DNA of 59,154 nucleotides from Alphaproteobacteria bacterium (GTDB lineage Bacteria; Pseudomonadota; Alphaproteobacteria; Caedimonadales; UBA1908). The notes beneath the pieces were generated by a model. It was not told where the DNA came from. It worked only from the letters and a program-made list of their open reading frames with translations, and searched no databases. Within the stretch, counting starts at the first letter, position 1. Every line of letters starts with the position of its first letter. The translations under genes were made by a program, and so were the position numbers. The DNA is taken from NCBI GenBank assembly GCA_021298595.1, contig JAJTHL010000013.1, positions 1 through 59,154 on the forward strand, written 5' to 3'. Positions 16,399-25,861 of the stretch are shown here, one piece after another.

Positions 16399-18180
16399 AT
16401 GTTATCTTTATTACGACTAATGGTTTTTACTTTAGCAGCTCTGATACTTAGTCCACAAGTTACAAAGATATACGCAGCAGAAGAAAAACCGGTTCATGTC
16501 GCGGTCATCAGCAGCGTCAGTACCACCGGGGCTCAAGGAACCTTGCTACTGGGGATAAAGTTTACCCTTGAAAAGGGTTGGAAGATTTATGCCCCTCCCC
16601 GCGAAGGCGATGACCCTTTTAAGCGTTACCCACAGTTTGAATGGCAACTTGATAGCAATTTCAAGCCCCCCCTTATCTCTTGGCCCACGGCCAAAGAGTT
16701 TCACGAAAATGGTGAGGTTCTTTATGGGTATGACAAAGACGTAATCTTGCCTCTAACGATCGACCCTATCATACCGGGTAAGCCTCTACACCTTAAAGGA
16801 AAAGTTAAGTTTCTAGCCTGCTCAAGTCAATGTGTGCCCGTGACAAAAGACCTGTCCTTTGACTTACCCGCGGGCCTAGCGAACCCAACGCCTGAAGCCT
16901 ATCAGATCCTTGCCTTTCGAACAGGTAACAACACTAACACAGCTCCTCCCACATCCCTTTGGCTTATGCTTGTCTTTGCCTTCTTGGGGGGACTTATTCT
17001 CAACGCCATGCCGTGCGTGTTGCCCGTCTTGTCCTTAAAAGTGAGAAGTTTCATCACGCTTAAAAAAGACCCGGTCCTTTATAAAAAAAGTCTTCTTTTC
17101 AGTTGGCTTGGGATTATGGCTTCATTTGCCTTGCTTGCGTTTCTCGCCATTATTCTCAAAGAGGCCGGTCAAGCCGCCGGATGGGGCCTTCATTTTCAGT
17201 CTCCTTTCTTTTTGTTGTTAATGGCTCTTCTCATGGCGATTTTCGCGAAAGGCTTGTGGAATGATGACAGTTTTCAACTTCCTCCGGCCCTGCAGCATCG
17301 TCTCAACAATTTTCTGGATGCCAAACACCCAAGCTATCAGGTTTTTTACGAGAATTTTTTTTCGGGCGTCTTTGCAACCATGCTGGCAACTCCTTGTACT
17401 GCGCCCTTTTTGGGATCAGCCCTTGGATATGGCCTTTCTCGGGGCCCCTTTGAGATTCTTCTCATTTTTGCCTTTATGGGTTTTGGGTTTGCCCTTCCTT
17501 ACGCCCTTCTTTATGCGCTGGCCCCCCGTCAACTGCCTCTACCCAAGCAAGGGCCCTGGATGGAGATCTTATCCCGGTGTTTTTCAGTCATCATGGCCGT
17601 CACAAGCCTCTGGCTTTTGTGGGTTTTCTCCCACCATGTAACTCTTTTTATGGCCTGCCTTGTCATTGGCCTTCTTTTATCGGGTGTGATCCTTGCCTAT
17701 ATGCCGCGAAAACCGGTGTCGTATCTTGGTAAAGCTTTTGTGACAGGAGCATTTATTACCGTTCTTTTTTCATCCAGCCCTCTCTCACAAAATCCTTTAG
17801 AAGAGCCAGCTTCTTTATGGAAACCTTTTGAAGAAAACCGCCTTCAAATGGCTCTTAAAGAGGGAAAAATTGTCATTGTAGACGTAACAGCCTCTTGGTG
17901 CACGACCTGTCAGGTAAATAAGGCGCTTGTCTTGAACACAAAAAAAATATTGAACCTTCTCAAAGACCCTCAAATTCTCGCGTTGAAAGCAGACTGGACG
18001 ACCCATAATAACGAGATCACCCATTATCTTGCGCGCTTTGAACGCGCGGGGATTCCTTTCAATGTGGTTTATGGGCCCAAAGCGCACCAGGGGATTGTCT
18101 TACCCGAGCTCCTATCTGAAAGTGACGTCCTAGACGCCCTTCAAAAAGCAGGACACCGTGCTGGTGAGCCTAGACCTTAG
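16399..18180 (+). CDS. dsbD: Thiol:disulfide interchange protein DsbD
   Basis: 593 residues in the usual three parts. The signal peptide (about 1-27) precedes a periplasmic N-domain with Cys141 and Cys145 (CSSQC). The membrane core has eight or so helices with the redox cysteines Cys206 (NAMPCVLP) and Cys333 (TPCTAPF). The C-terminal thioredoxin domain has CTTC (501-504). It carries electrons from cytoplasmic thioredoxin to the periplasm for disulfide isomerase reduction and cytochrome c assembly. AGGAG lies 9 bases before the ATG and an intrinsic terminator follows the stop. Confidence 0.95.
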   Translation: MLSLLRLMVFTLAALILSPQVTKIYAAEEKPVHVAVISSVSTTGAQGTLLLGIKFTLEKGWKIYAPPREGDDPFKRYPQFEWQLDSNFKPPLISWPTAKEFHENGEVLYGYDKDVILPLTIDPIIPGKPLHLKGKVKFLACSSQCVPVTKDLSFDLPAGLANPTPEAYQILAFRTGNNTNTAPPTSLWLMLVFAFLGGLILNAMPCVLPVLSLKVRSFITLKKDPVLYKKSLLFSWLGIMASFALLAFLAIILKEAGQAAGWGLHFQSPFFLLLMALLMAIFAKGLWNDDSFQLPPALQHRLNNFLDAKHPSYQVFYENFFSGVFATMLATPCTAPFLGSALGYGLSRGPFEILLIFAFMGFGFALPYALLYALAPRQLPLPKQGPWMEILSRCFSVIMAVTSLWLLWVFSHHVTLFMACLVIGLLLSGVILAYMPRKPVSYLGKAFVTGAFITVLFSSSPLSQNPLEEPASLWKPFEENRLQMALKEGKIVIVDVTASWCTTCQVNKALVLNTKKILNLLKDPQILALKADWTTHNNEITHYLARFERAGIPFNVVYGPKAHQGIVLPELLSESDVLDALQKAGHRAGEPRP

Positions 18181-18185
18181 ACATG

Positions 18186-18216
18186 AAAAAAGCCCCCTCA
18201 GAGGGGGCTGTTTTTT
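18186..18216 (+). terminator. Rho-independent terminator of dsbD
   Basis: A-run, AGCCCCC (18191-18197), loop TCAGA, GGGGGCT (18203-18209), then G and six Ts. It can serve both dsbD and the convergent DUF2147 gene. Confidence 0.92.
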
Positions 18217-18233
18217 AGGTTCACGTCAGATGG

Positions 18234-18704
18234 TTAGTTTTCGGATTTTTTTCGCACCCACGTTTGACTTTTGCCAAAGAGTGGCACGCCCACATATCCC
18301 CTTACCTCAAGTTTATCTTCGCCTCCTTCATTGTACATTCTGATTGTACAATCATAGACATCACCGTCCTCTGGATTATAGATTTTCCCACTATCCCACT
18401 CGTTATCACCGCTTTTCTTAAATCCAGAAATGAGCTCAAGCCCCAAAAGAGGACGCGTTTGCTTTGACGCGTCCTTGTTATGTTTATCAACCTTAGGAGA
18501 CCCGTCGGGATAGGTGGGCTCTTGAAGGGCCACAATTTTTCCGCAAAAGGTGCTGGGGTCATCCTGGCACTTTTCAATTTCGATATCGGCATTTTTTTCT
18601 GGTTTTAGGGTACGCCACACCCCTTCGAGGGAAGCATGCGAAAATGTCACACCACAAAAAAGAGCCCCTGCAACCAAACCCCTAATAAAACTTTTATATT
18701 TCAT
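18234..18704 (-). CDS. Exported DUF2147-family protein
   Basis: 156 residues with a signal peptide (about 1-24, THSHAS-like end FSHAS). Family features are LEGVWRT, two Cys in the EKCQDDPSTFCGKIV segment, LLGLELISGFK, SGKIYNPEDGDVY and LEVRGYVGVPLFGKSQTWVR. The predicted fold is a small periplasmic beta-barrel. Members are common in alphaproteobacteria and have no settled role. It converges with dsbD. Confidence 0.85.
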   Translation of the reverse strand: MKYKSFIRGLVAGALFCGVTFSHASLEGVWRTLKPEKNADIEIEKCQDDPSTFCGKIVALQEPTYPDGSPKVDKHNKDASKQTRPLLGLELISGFKKSGDNEWDSGKIYNPEDGDVYDCTIRMYNEGGEDKLEVRGYVGVPLFGKSQTWVRKKSEN

Positions 18705-18926
18705 TTGTTTATCCTTCTATTATCTGTCTTTTTCTTAAACAGTTGAGGATCGCTTCTAAAAGCGACACGTCCACTCGCCCACAGCCTAACAACAAAAATG
18801 TGAATCCGAAAGAATTTTAGTTGCTTTTATGTTGAATTGTTTCTTTACTCATTCGTGATAAAGCCATGCTTTTGTCTCTTTAAAAGGCAGAAGCCGCTTT
18901 AAAACAGATAGTTAAGGAGTAACATA

Positions 18927-20264
18927 ATGAGGCATTTTAATTGGCGATATGCGTCAGTTTTCGCAGCCATCGGCTTTGTGGCCGTTGGGGTAAATGAGAC
19001 ACAGGCAGCTGGATTTCAGTTGCGTGAAACAAACTCAAAGAAGTTCGGGTATGCACACGCAGGTAGCGCGACCGAAGCCGGCGATGTGGCGGCCCAATGG
19101 GACAACCCCGCGACCCTTACAACCCTTGACAAGAATGCTGTGGGCGCTTCCGTCATGGGTGTGTTCCCTCAAGTTAAGTATGATATCACGCGCTCTACGG
19201 GTGTGACCGGCGCCTCCATTAATGGAAATGACGGCGACAACGGCGGAACACCAGCAGCCATTCCTGCGGCTTATGTCGCTTGGCATGTCAATCAAACACT
19301 TCGATTGGGCCTTGGTATCACAGCGCCCTGGGGTCTTAAAACAGATTACAACAAAGATTGGCGCGGGACGCTTTTTGCCACCCGCTCAAGCCTTGAATCT
19401 GTGAACGTAAATCCTGCTTTTGCTCTAAAACTCAACGACATGTTCTCCATTGGCGGTGGATTTTCCATCGAATACATCAAGGCTGTTCTTGGCGAAGGTT
19501 TTGAAAAAATAAACGCGGCAGGAAATACATCTGAAGCGCGCCTCCAAGGAAATGATGTGGGTTATGGCTTCAACGCTGGTATCCTTTTCCAACCCTGGAA
19601 ACACACCCGCTTTGCCCTTGCTTACCGCTCGCAAATTAAACACAGTCTGTCAGGAGATTTTCGCGTTTCTGATCGGGCAAACAACCGATTCGGTGCCCTC
19701 CTCGCCCCTGACGCCACCAAAGTTCGCGCAGATGTGACGCTTCCAGAAACCGTCACCTTCAGCGCGCATCACGACATAAACGCTAAATGGAACGTACGCG
19801 CCGACATTCAGTTCACCCGTTGGGCACGCCTGAATGAGATCGATATTAATTATGACTGGCGACCCTCTGCCGCTCTTCTGGCTGCAGGTGCCATCACGCA
19901 GTCTAAAGAGATCTACAAAAACCGCAATACCTGGTTCTTTGCCCTTGGTACTGGTTATCAATGGACAGAGAGCACCCTTCTCAAAGTCGGTGTGGCATAT
20001 GATAAGGGCATGACTCGCAACAACTACCGCTCGCCCCGTATCCCAGATGCCAACCGTCTTTGGCTCTCGGCCGGTCTTGAGCAAAAGTTCACGGACAGCA
20101 TTACAGGGTCTTTGGACTACACGTTCATCCATGTCAAGAACGCGAACATCAATCTAAACGGACAAAGAAACCAAGGAAAATCCGCCTTGGTTGGCCGAAA
20201 CTTTGTTGCACGTTCAAAAGCTTATGTGAACTTGATCGGTGCGAAGATCCAGTGGAAATTCTAA
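18927..20264 (+). CDS. fadL: FadL/OmpP1-type outer membrane transporter
   Basis: 445 residues. A signal peptide of 27 residues precedes the mature start AGFQLRE, the classic FadL N-terminus. Family segments are DVAAQWDNPATLTTL, GLGITAPWGLKTDY, FAVGY-like GYGFNAGILFQPW, RFALAYRSQIKHSLSGD, PETVTFSAHHDINAKW and SLDYTFIHVKNANINLNG, ending in KIQWKF (terminal aromatic for outer membrane assembly). The 14-strand barrel takes up long-chain fatty acids or other hydrophobic compounds. AAGGAG precedes the start. Etf genes follow after a terminator. Confidence 0.92.
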   Translation: MRHFNWRYASVFAAIGFVAVGVNETQAAGFQLRETNSKKFGYAHAGSATEAGDVAAQWDNPATLTTLDKNAVGASVMGVFPQVKYDITRSTGVTGASINGNDGDNGGTPAAIPAAYVAWHVNQTLRLGLGITAPWGLKTDYNKDWRGTLFATRSSLESVNVNPAFALKLNDMFSIGGGFSIEYIKAVLGEGFEKINAAGNTSEARLQGNDVGYGFNAGILFQPWKHTRFALAYRSQIKHSLSGDFRVSDRANNRFGALLAPDATKVRADVTLPETVTFSAHHDINAKWNVRADIQFTRWARLNEIDINYDWRPSAALLAAGAITQSKEIYKNRNTWFFALGTGYQWTESTLLKVGVAYDKGMTRNNYRSPRIPDANRLWLSAGLEQKFTDSITGSLDYTFIHVKNANINLNGQRNQGKSALVGRNFVARSKAYVNLIGAKIQWKF

Positions 20265-20281
20265 TCTGATCAATGACCTTT

Positions 20282-20311
20282 AAAAAAGGAGGGGGAAACC
20301 CCTCTTTTTTT
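20282..20311 (+). terminator. Rho-independent terminator of fadL
   Basis: A-run, GAGGGG (20289-20294), loop GAAA, CCCCTC (20299-20304), then a run of Ts. Confidence 0.92.
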
Positions 20312-20327
20312 ATGCCTTGAACCTGCC

Positions 20328-20356
20328 TTGAGCCGTCTTGTTTTTTGTCCTACAAT
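20328..20356 (+). promoter_or_regulatory. Promoter of etfBA
   Basis: TTGAGC (20328-20333), a 17-base spacer and TACAAT (20351-20356). The start would be near 20363 with a short leader and an AGGGAAGG ribosome site before the etfB ATG. Confidence 0.65.
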
Positions 20357-20390
20357 AAAAGCCTTAGACCATAAATAGGGAAGGCACTCC

Positions 20391-21143
20391 ATGAAAATTC
20401 TTGTGGCCGTCAAGCGCGTCCTTGACTACAACATGAAAGCCCGCGTTAAGGCCGACCAGTCCGGCATTGACCTGAGCAACGTAAAAATGTCCATGAACCC
20501 CTTTGATGAAATCGCCGTTGAGGAAGCCGTGCGCTTGAAGGAAGCCGGCAAAGCGACCGAGATTGTCGTCGTCTCCTTGGGCGCAAGCGCTTGCCAAGAA
20601 ACCTTGCGCTCGGCCCTTGCCCTAGGCGCTGACCGCGCAATTTTAGTCGAACACGACGCTCCCCTTGACTCCTTCGGCGTTGCAAAAGTTCTTCAAAAAA
20701 TTGTTGAACAAGAAAAACCTGATCTTTGCCTTCTTGGCAAGCAAGCAATCGACGATGACGCCAACCAAACGGCGCAGTTTTTAGCAGGCTTTTTAAATTG
20801 GCCACAGGCGACCTTTGCCTCGAAAATTGACGTGGGCGCAAAGGACGTCACCGTCACAAGAGAAGTCGACGGCGGCCTTGAGACCATTCGGTGTCAGCTT
20901 CCCTGCGTCATCAGTGTGGACCTTCGCTTGAATGAGCCGCGCTATCCCAAGCTTCCCAGCATCATGCAAGCAAAGAAAAAGCCTTTAGACATTGTCCCCA
21001 GTGCAAGCTTTGGCCTTGATTTGACGCCCAAAACAACAGTTTTGAAGGTCACCGAGCCCCCCGTACGTAAAGCCGGCATCATGGTGGATAGTGTCGCAAC
21101 CCTTATCCAAAAATTAACCAACGAAGCACGGGTGATCTCATGA
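20391..21143 (+). CDS. etfB: Electron transfer flavoprotein beta subunit
   Basis: 250 residues. Typical EtfB pieces are MKILVAVKRVLDYNMKARVK, NPFDEIAVEEAVRLKE, LCLLGKQAIDDDANQTAQ and VTREVDGGLETI. With EtfA it forms the FAD/AMP heterodimer that carries electrons from acyl-CoA and other dehydrogenases to the respiratory quinone pool. Its stop overlaps the etfA start as ATGA. Confidence 0.97.
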   Translation: MKILVAVKRVLDYNMKARVKADQSGIDLSNVKMSMNPFDEIAVEEAVRLKEAGKATEIVVVSLGASACQETLRSALALGADRAILVEHDAPLDSFGVAKVLQKIVEQEKPDLCLLGKQAIDDDANQTAQFLAGFLNWPQATFASKIDVGAKDVTVTREVDGGLETIRCQLPCVISVDLRLNEPRYPKLPSIMQAKKKPLDIVPSASFGLDLTPKTTVLKVTEPPVRKAGIMVDSVATLIQKLTNEARVIS

Positions 21144-22087
21144 GCATTCTTATTATCGCAGAACATAATAACCGCACTCTTTCGCCTGGGACCTTTGCCA
21201 CTTTGACGGCTGCCAAAAAACTGGGCGGGGACGTGACCCTTCTTGTGGCAGGTGCGGGATGTGCGTCGGCTGCCGAGGAAGCCGCGACTCTTCAAGGTGT
21301 GACAAAAGTCTTTTTGTGCGAGGACGCGCGCCTGAAAGACCCAGTCGCCGAGCCTTTAAGTGACGTCGTTGTGGCAAAAGCGGTGGGCTTTACCCATATC
21401 CTTGCCCCCGGCACGACCTTTGGAAAAAACGTCCTGCCTCGTATTGCCGCGCGCCTTGGCATCACCCAGATTTCTGACGTTGTCAGCATTGAAAGCAAGG
21501 ATACCTTTGTGCACCCCATTTACGCAGGCAACGCCCTTGAAACGGTTCAAGTGAGAGCCCTGCCGGTAGCGCTGACTGTTCGCCCCACCGCCTTTGATAA
21601 ACAAACCGAGCGCGAAGGCAACGCCCCCTTAGAGCGCGTGACCTGTGATTTCCCCAGCGCTTCACTATCTGAGTTTGTTGGTCTAGCAGAAAGCAAATCC
21701 GAGCGCCCAGAGCTGACCTCTGCCCGTATTGTGGTTTCAGGGGGACGCGCCCTTCAAAGCAAGGAGAACTTTCACCTCATTGAAGCCCTGGCTGATACTT
21801 TGGGCGCTGCCATCGGGGCGTCGCGCGCCGCCGTGGACGCGGGCTATGTGCCCAATGATTACCAAGTGGGGCAAACGGGTAAAGTGGTTGCGCCCGAGCT
21901 TTACATGGCCATCGGGATTTCAGGCGCCATCCAACACCTGGCAGGCATGAAAGACAGCAAGGTGATTGTGGCCATTAATAAGGATCCCGACGCGCCCATC
22001 TTTCAAATCGCCGATTACGGCCTTGTGGGTGACCTTTTTACCTTAGTACCCGAGCTAACAGAAAACCTGAAGCAACTCAAAAAGTAA
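21140..22087 (+). CDS. etfA: Electron transfer flavoprotein alpha subunit
   Basis: 315 residues, the standard length. The C-terminal FAD-binding domain carries [69 protein letters not shown] and [17 protein letters not shown]. It is co-translated with etfB. The Etf-ubiquinone oxidoreductase is not in this window. Confidence 0.98.
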   Translation: MSILIIAEHNNRTLSPGTFATLTAAKKLGGDVTLLVAGAGCASAAEEAATLQGVTKVFLCEDARLKDPVAEPLSDVVVAKAVGFTHILAPGTTFGKNVLPRIAARLGITQISDVVSIESKDTFVHPIYAGNALETVQVRALPVALTVRPTAFDKQTEREGNAPLERVTCDFPSASLSEFVGLAESKSERPELTSARIVVSGGRALQSKENFHLIEALADTLGAAIGASRAAVDAGYVPNDYQVGQTGKVVAPELYMAIGISGAIQHLAGMKDSKVIVAINKDPDAPIFQIADYGLVGDLFTLVPELTENLKQLKK

Positions 22088-22205
22088 TCCCCTTGTAAAC
22101 GGATGTCCTCAGGCCTTCTCTCGAAATGCCTGGGGATTTCGAGCCATCTTTTTCCCTCGCCCGCCTTATGTTAAGGTCGTGCCATGATGTTTTCAGGATT
22201 GACCC

Positions 22206-23207
22206 ATGACCACGCTCCCCCCCCTTTATCCCACGGCAAGACTCCGGCGCAACCGACGGTTTGAGTGGCTTCGTGATTTGGTGGCAGAGACATCCCTGAG
22301 CCACAAGGATCTTGTGTGGCCCCTTTTTGTTCGGGAAAAAGACGCTGCCCCAACCGTTGCGTCCATGCCAGGCGTGAGGCGCTATACCCTTGAAGAGCTT
22401 GACGAAGCGCTGACACGCGCCCGCGCTCTTGGCATCCGCACAGTCCTTCTTTTTCCCGTGATTCCACCCGAACTTCGCGATGAGGTGGGGTCCGAGTCCC
22501 TTAAGGACAGCGCCCTTGTCTTCAAAGCGCTCGCGCGTATCAAAGCCCTTGCCCCTGACATGGGTCTTATGGCGGATCTTGCCCTTGATCCTTATACCAG
22601 TCACGGCCATGACGGCCTTATCAAGGACGGTGACGTTCATAATGATTCGACCACTGAGGTGCTGGCCAAAGTGGCGTTGATGCAGGCCCAGGCAGGTGCC
22701 GATATCATTGCCCCCTCGGACATGATGGACGGACGGGTCGCGGCCATTCGTCATCTTCTTGATCATAATGGCCACGACCAAGTGGGGATTTGTTCTTATG
22801 CCGCCAAGTACTGCTCGGCCCTTTATGGCCCTTTTCGAGAGATCCTTGATTCCCAAGGATTTCTAAAAGGTGGTCATAAAAAAAGCTATCAAATGGATCC
22901 CCGTAACGGCGCTGAGGCGATCCGGGAGGTCGCCCAGGATCTTCACGAAGGCGCTGACAGTGTCATTGTCAAACCCGGCACCCTTTATCTTGATATCATT
23001 CACCGCGTCAAAGAAACCTTTCAGGTGCCGACCTTTGCCTATCACGTAAGCGGCGAGTACGCCATGTTAAAGGCGGCGGCCGCCACTGGTTTTCTTGATG
23101 AAAAAAGAACCCTTTTGGAAACACTGATTTGCTTTAAGCGCGCAGGCGCTGATGCTATTATTACCTATAGCGCCCTTGAGGCGGCCCAGTGGCTTAACGA
23201 GGTTTAA
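22206..23207 (+). CDS. hemB: Delta-aminolevulinic acid dehydratase
   Basis: 333 residues. The catalytic lysines are Lys201 (YAAKYCSALYGPF) and Lys256 (VIVKPGTLY). The metal site reads DLALDPYTSHGHDG (124-137), with Asp where zinc enzymes have Cys; this is the Mg-dependent, aspartate-rich class typical of alphaproteobacteria. It condenses two aminolevulinate molecules to porphobilinogen in heme synthesis. AGGA lies 8 bases before the ATG. A small lipoprotein gene follows 3 bases after the stop. Confidence 0.97.
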   Translation: MTTLPPLYPTARLRRNRRFEWLRDLVAETSLSHKDLVWPLFVREKDAAPTVASMPGVRRYTLEELDEALTRARALGIRTVLLFPVIPPELRDEVGSESLKDSALVFKALARIKALAPDMGLMADLALDPYTSHGHDGLIKDGDVHNDSTTEVLAKVALMQAQAGADIIAPSDMMDGRVAAIRHLLDHNGHDQVGICSYAAKYCSALYGPFREILDSQGFLKGGHKKSYQMDPRNGAEAIREVAQDLHEGADSVIVKPGTLYLDIIHRVKETFQVPTFAYHVSGEYAMLKAAAATGFLDEKRTLLETLICFKRAGADAIITYSALEAAQWLNEV

Positions 23208-23210
23208 AAA

Positions 23211-23474
23211 ATGATCAAACATTCCCTTCTCCTGCTTTCCTGTCTTAGCGCTCTTATGTGCTCTGGGTGTGTGGGATCTGCCCTCGTTCACGGTGATGAC
23301 GCGCCCCAGGGCGATTATCCTGATCTTCACAGTGTGCCTGACCGTCCGGCGTTTACCCCTGACGCTGAAAGCACAGCAACAGAAGTGGAGCTTGAGCAAG
23401 GGTATGAAGCGGATCTCGCAAAAAACGAAGCGCTTCGCGCGCAGATCACACACAAACCAGCCCCGGTTTTTTAA
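23211..23474 (+). CDS. Small predicted lipoprotein after hemB
   Basis: 87 residues. The hydrophobic N-terminus ends at SGC (Cys20), an acceptable lipobox. The mature part includes GDYPDLHSVPDRPAF, a phrase seen in short alphaproteobacterial lipoproteins, and an acidic, Ala/Glu-rich tail. A GAGG site lies at the end of hemB, so the two are translationally linked. The function is unknown. Confidence 0.6.
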   Translation: MIKHSLLLLSCLSALMCSGCVGSALVHGDDAPQGDYPDLHSVPDRPAFTPDAESTATEVELEQGYEADLAKNEALRAQITHKPAPVF

Positions 23475-23568
23475 AGGGACGTGCGCGTCTTTCTCCTTGC
23501 GCACCTTAAAGAGCTTTGATAAGCATCGTATATCTTGAAGATCATCTTCATTATAGGAGAAGCGCCTG

Positions 23569-24597
23569 ATGTCATACCGTCTTGCTGTTGTGGGAGCCAC
23601 GGGAAACGTGGGGCGAGTCCTTCTTGATATTTTAAGCGAACGGGACTTTCCAGTTGAAAAACTGCATGCTTTAGGTTCTGAACGTTCTGTGGGTAAGAGT
23701 CTTTCCTTTGGCGAGAGAGAAACAATCCCCCTAGAATTTCTTGATACCTTTGATTTTTCTCAAATTGACCTTGTGTTTTTCTGCGCCTCGGACGCCCTTG
23801 CCCAAAAGCATATACCGCGCATTCAAAGCACCTCCAAGGCCTATATCATTGATAAATCTTCGGCCTTTAGAATGGATCCCCATGTGCCCTTAATGGTGCC
23901 AGAAATTAATGCCGGCACCCTTTCTTGGGCCGCTAAAAAGCGCCTTATTGCCAACCCCAACTGTGTGGTGGTCCCCCTTGCCTTGTCTCTGCAAACCCTT
24001 GCCCAAGGAAACCCCGTGAAAAAAGTTGTTGTCTCGACTTATCAATCCGTTTCGGGAGCTGGCAAAGAAGCCATGGACGAGCTTTATCTACAAACAAAAG
24101 CAACCTACGTGGCAGAGTCCCTCACGCCTGAAGTTTTCCCCAAGCCCATTGCCTTTAATGTGATCCCTCAAATTGACCGCATCGAACATGACGGCTTTAC
24201 GGGGGAAGAGCATAAGATCATGGGTGAACTGAAGAAAATAATTCACCCAAGCCTTCAGGTGACCCCCACCTGCGTGCGTGTCCCTGTGTTTAACGGGCAC
24301 GCCGCTTCGGTTCACGCCACCTTTGAAAAGCCGTTGGCGCTTGCCACAGCACGAGAAAGATTTTCAGCCGAAAAAAGTATCCAACTCTATGATAGCGCTA
24401 GCAAGGAGCTTTATGCGACCCCCTTGGATATTGCGGGCGAGGACGCGGTTTATATCAGCAGACTGCGCCAAGATCCAAAGACACCATCAGAGCTTACCTT
24501 TTGGCTTACATGTGATAACTTACGCAAAGGCGCTGCCTTAAACGCTGTACAAATCGCAGAGCTACTTGTGCGTCAGAATCTTCTAAAAAACTGCTAA
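23569..24597 (+). CDS. asd: Aspartate-semialdehyde dehydrogenase
   Basis: 342 residues. NADP-binding GATGNVG (9-15), catalytic Cys132 in NPNCVVVPL, STYQSVSGAGKEAMDEL, EEHKIMGELKKI and RVPVFNGHAASVHATFEKP with the catalytic His. It reduces aspartyl phosphate to aspartate semialdehyde for lysine/diaminopimelate, threonine and methionine synthesis. A strong AGGAG site precedes the start. Its retention fits a need for diaminopimelate in peptidoglycan. Confidence 0.97.
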   Translation: MSYRLAVVGATGNVGRVLLDILSERDFPVEKLHALGSERSVGKSLSFGERETIPLEFLDTFDFSQIDLVFFCASDALAQKHIPRIQSTSKAYIIDKSSAFRMDPHVPLMVPEINAGTLSWAAKKRLIANPNCVVVPLALSLQTLAQGNPVKKVVVSTYQSVSGAGKEAMDELYLQTKATYVAESLTPEVFPKPIAFNVIPQIDRIEHDGFTGEEHKIMGELKKIIHPSLQVTPTCVRVPVFNGHAASVHATFEKPLALATARERFSAEKSIQLYDSASKELYATPLDIAGEDAVYISRLRQDPKTPSELTFWLTCDNLRKGAALNAVQIAELLVRQNLLKNC

Positions 24598-24784
24598 AAC
24601 CAGATTAAACATTATTTTGAATTTTAAAGTTTTTTTTGAAATTCTAACTGATTTTTAACTTTTTAGCCTCCCAGTTTTGCCAATTTTCTTATACTTTTGA
24701 AGAAATTGTCACGCATCTTCCCATTGCGCAGTCTCATTTTGTCGTGCTACTCTTTTATGAAATATATAAGGGAGGGCACGTTGA

Positions 24785-25846
24785 GTGAACCCAAAAGCAG
24801 ACATCTTACAAGGCTTCATCAGGCAGCGTGCTCTCACGCGCAGTCTAAAGACTTCACAAGATCTCACTTTTGCTGGCACGCCTCCCGTCGCTTCCGCGCC
24901 GCCATCGTCACCCACGCTCAGCGCCCAAGAAAAGATCAAACAAGACCTCGACCGAGTGGCGGCACAAACAGCTCATCACTTGGAACCACCCCCAGCAAAA
25001 GGACGTCTTTTCATGGGCAAACTTAGAAGTTTTTTTGTATTTCTTTTGTTTTTGTTGGCGGGTGCCCTCTTTTTCACCGTTGGGTTTTTGACCTGTTATA
25101 CGACCTTTCCGCCGCGCCCCATGAGTGATCTTTCAAAAGACTATATGGGGCCTTACGGCGCTTCACGGGCCTCCCAAGATATCGCCCAGGCCCCGCCTCT
25201 GAGCTCACCTGTCACCACGTCCTACGCCAATAGACAAGCCTTTATTCGCTCCAACGCCCCCCAGGATCTTTTGGCAGACGCTGAGATGCGCACAGTACGC
25301 GAGTCTAAAAGTCAGGCCAGAAACTTCATAACGCGCGCGCTTAGCAGGGTGAATACGGAGATTCGTTCGGCCCTTGGCCCTTATCTGGGTGCGGCTGTTG
25401 CCCCCCTCACCACGGGCCTTGCCCAGTCAGCCACCAATCAAACCTTCGCCAATGATCCCCTCTCAGGGCGAAGATCAGGATCACAAGCACAAGTGTCGTC
25501 ACAAGACGGCAGCGCCGGTCCAGGCGCGAGCGCCTCGAACGTCGCTGAAAACGGACCTGCCGGGGCAACCCTTAAACCTTCGGACACCATGCAAAACCAG
25601 GCAACTTATACCATTCTTGCCCGAGAATCTTTGTTTAGTGACGAAGCTCTTTCTTTTGCCCAGCAACTCCGAGACCAAGGGTTTGGTGCCTACATGGTGA
25701 AAGAACAAACGCCTGAGGGGCAGGTAAAATATGTCGTAAAAGTCGGTCAATTCTCTCATTATCAGGATGCTCGGGACGCAGCCGCCCTTTTAGGGAAGCA
25801 ATGGCAACTGCCTGCGCGTGTCATCCTGTTTGGCCCCCCTATGTAA
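24785..25846 (+). CDS. SPOR-domain inner membrane protein at head of T6SS operon
   Basis: 353 residues from a GTG start with GGGAGGG about 8 bases upstream. A cytoplasmic N-terminal segment of about 80 residues precedes one membrane helix (83-104, FFVFLLFLLAGALFFTVGFL). A low-complexity periplasmic linker follows. The C-terminal domain (about 272-350) fits SPOR: ATYTILARESLFSDEALSFA, QQLRDQGFGAYMVKE, YVVKVGQFSHYQDARDAAAL. SPOR domains bind glycan strands lacking stem peptides. tssJ begins 15 bases after the stop, so it is probably part of the T6SS operon. A role as a cell-wall anchor for the T6SS membrane complex is inference; a cell-division role (FtsN/DedD-like) is the alternative. Confidence 0.72.
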   Translation: MNPKADILQGFIRQRALTRSLKTSQDLTFAGTPPVASAPPSSPTLSAQEKIKQDLDRVAAQTAHHLEPPPAKGRLFMGKLRSFFVFLLFLLAGALFFTVGFLTCYTTFPPRPMSDLSKDYMGPYGASRASQDIAQAPPLSSPVTTSYANRQAFIRSNAPQDLLADAEMRTVRESKSQARNFITRALSRVNTEIRSALGPYLGAAVAPLTTGLAQSATNQTFANDPLSGRRSGSQAQVSSQDGSAGPGASASNVAENGPAGATLKPSDTMQNQATYTILARESLFSDEALSFAQQLRDQGFGAYMVKEQTPEGQVKYVVKVGQFSHYQDARDAAALLGKQWQLPARVILFGPPM

Positions 25847-25861
25847 AAGGACACGAAACCC

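Noticed and set aside
22077-22856. 259-codon minus-strand frame opposite hemB
   Set aside because: hemB is unmistakable on the plus strand; the antisense frame is a by-product of codon bias.
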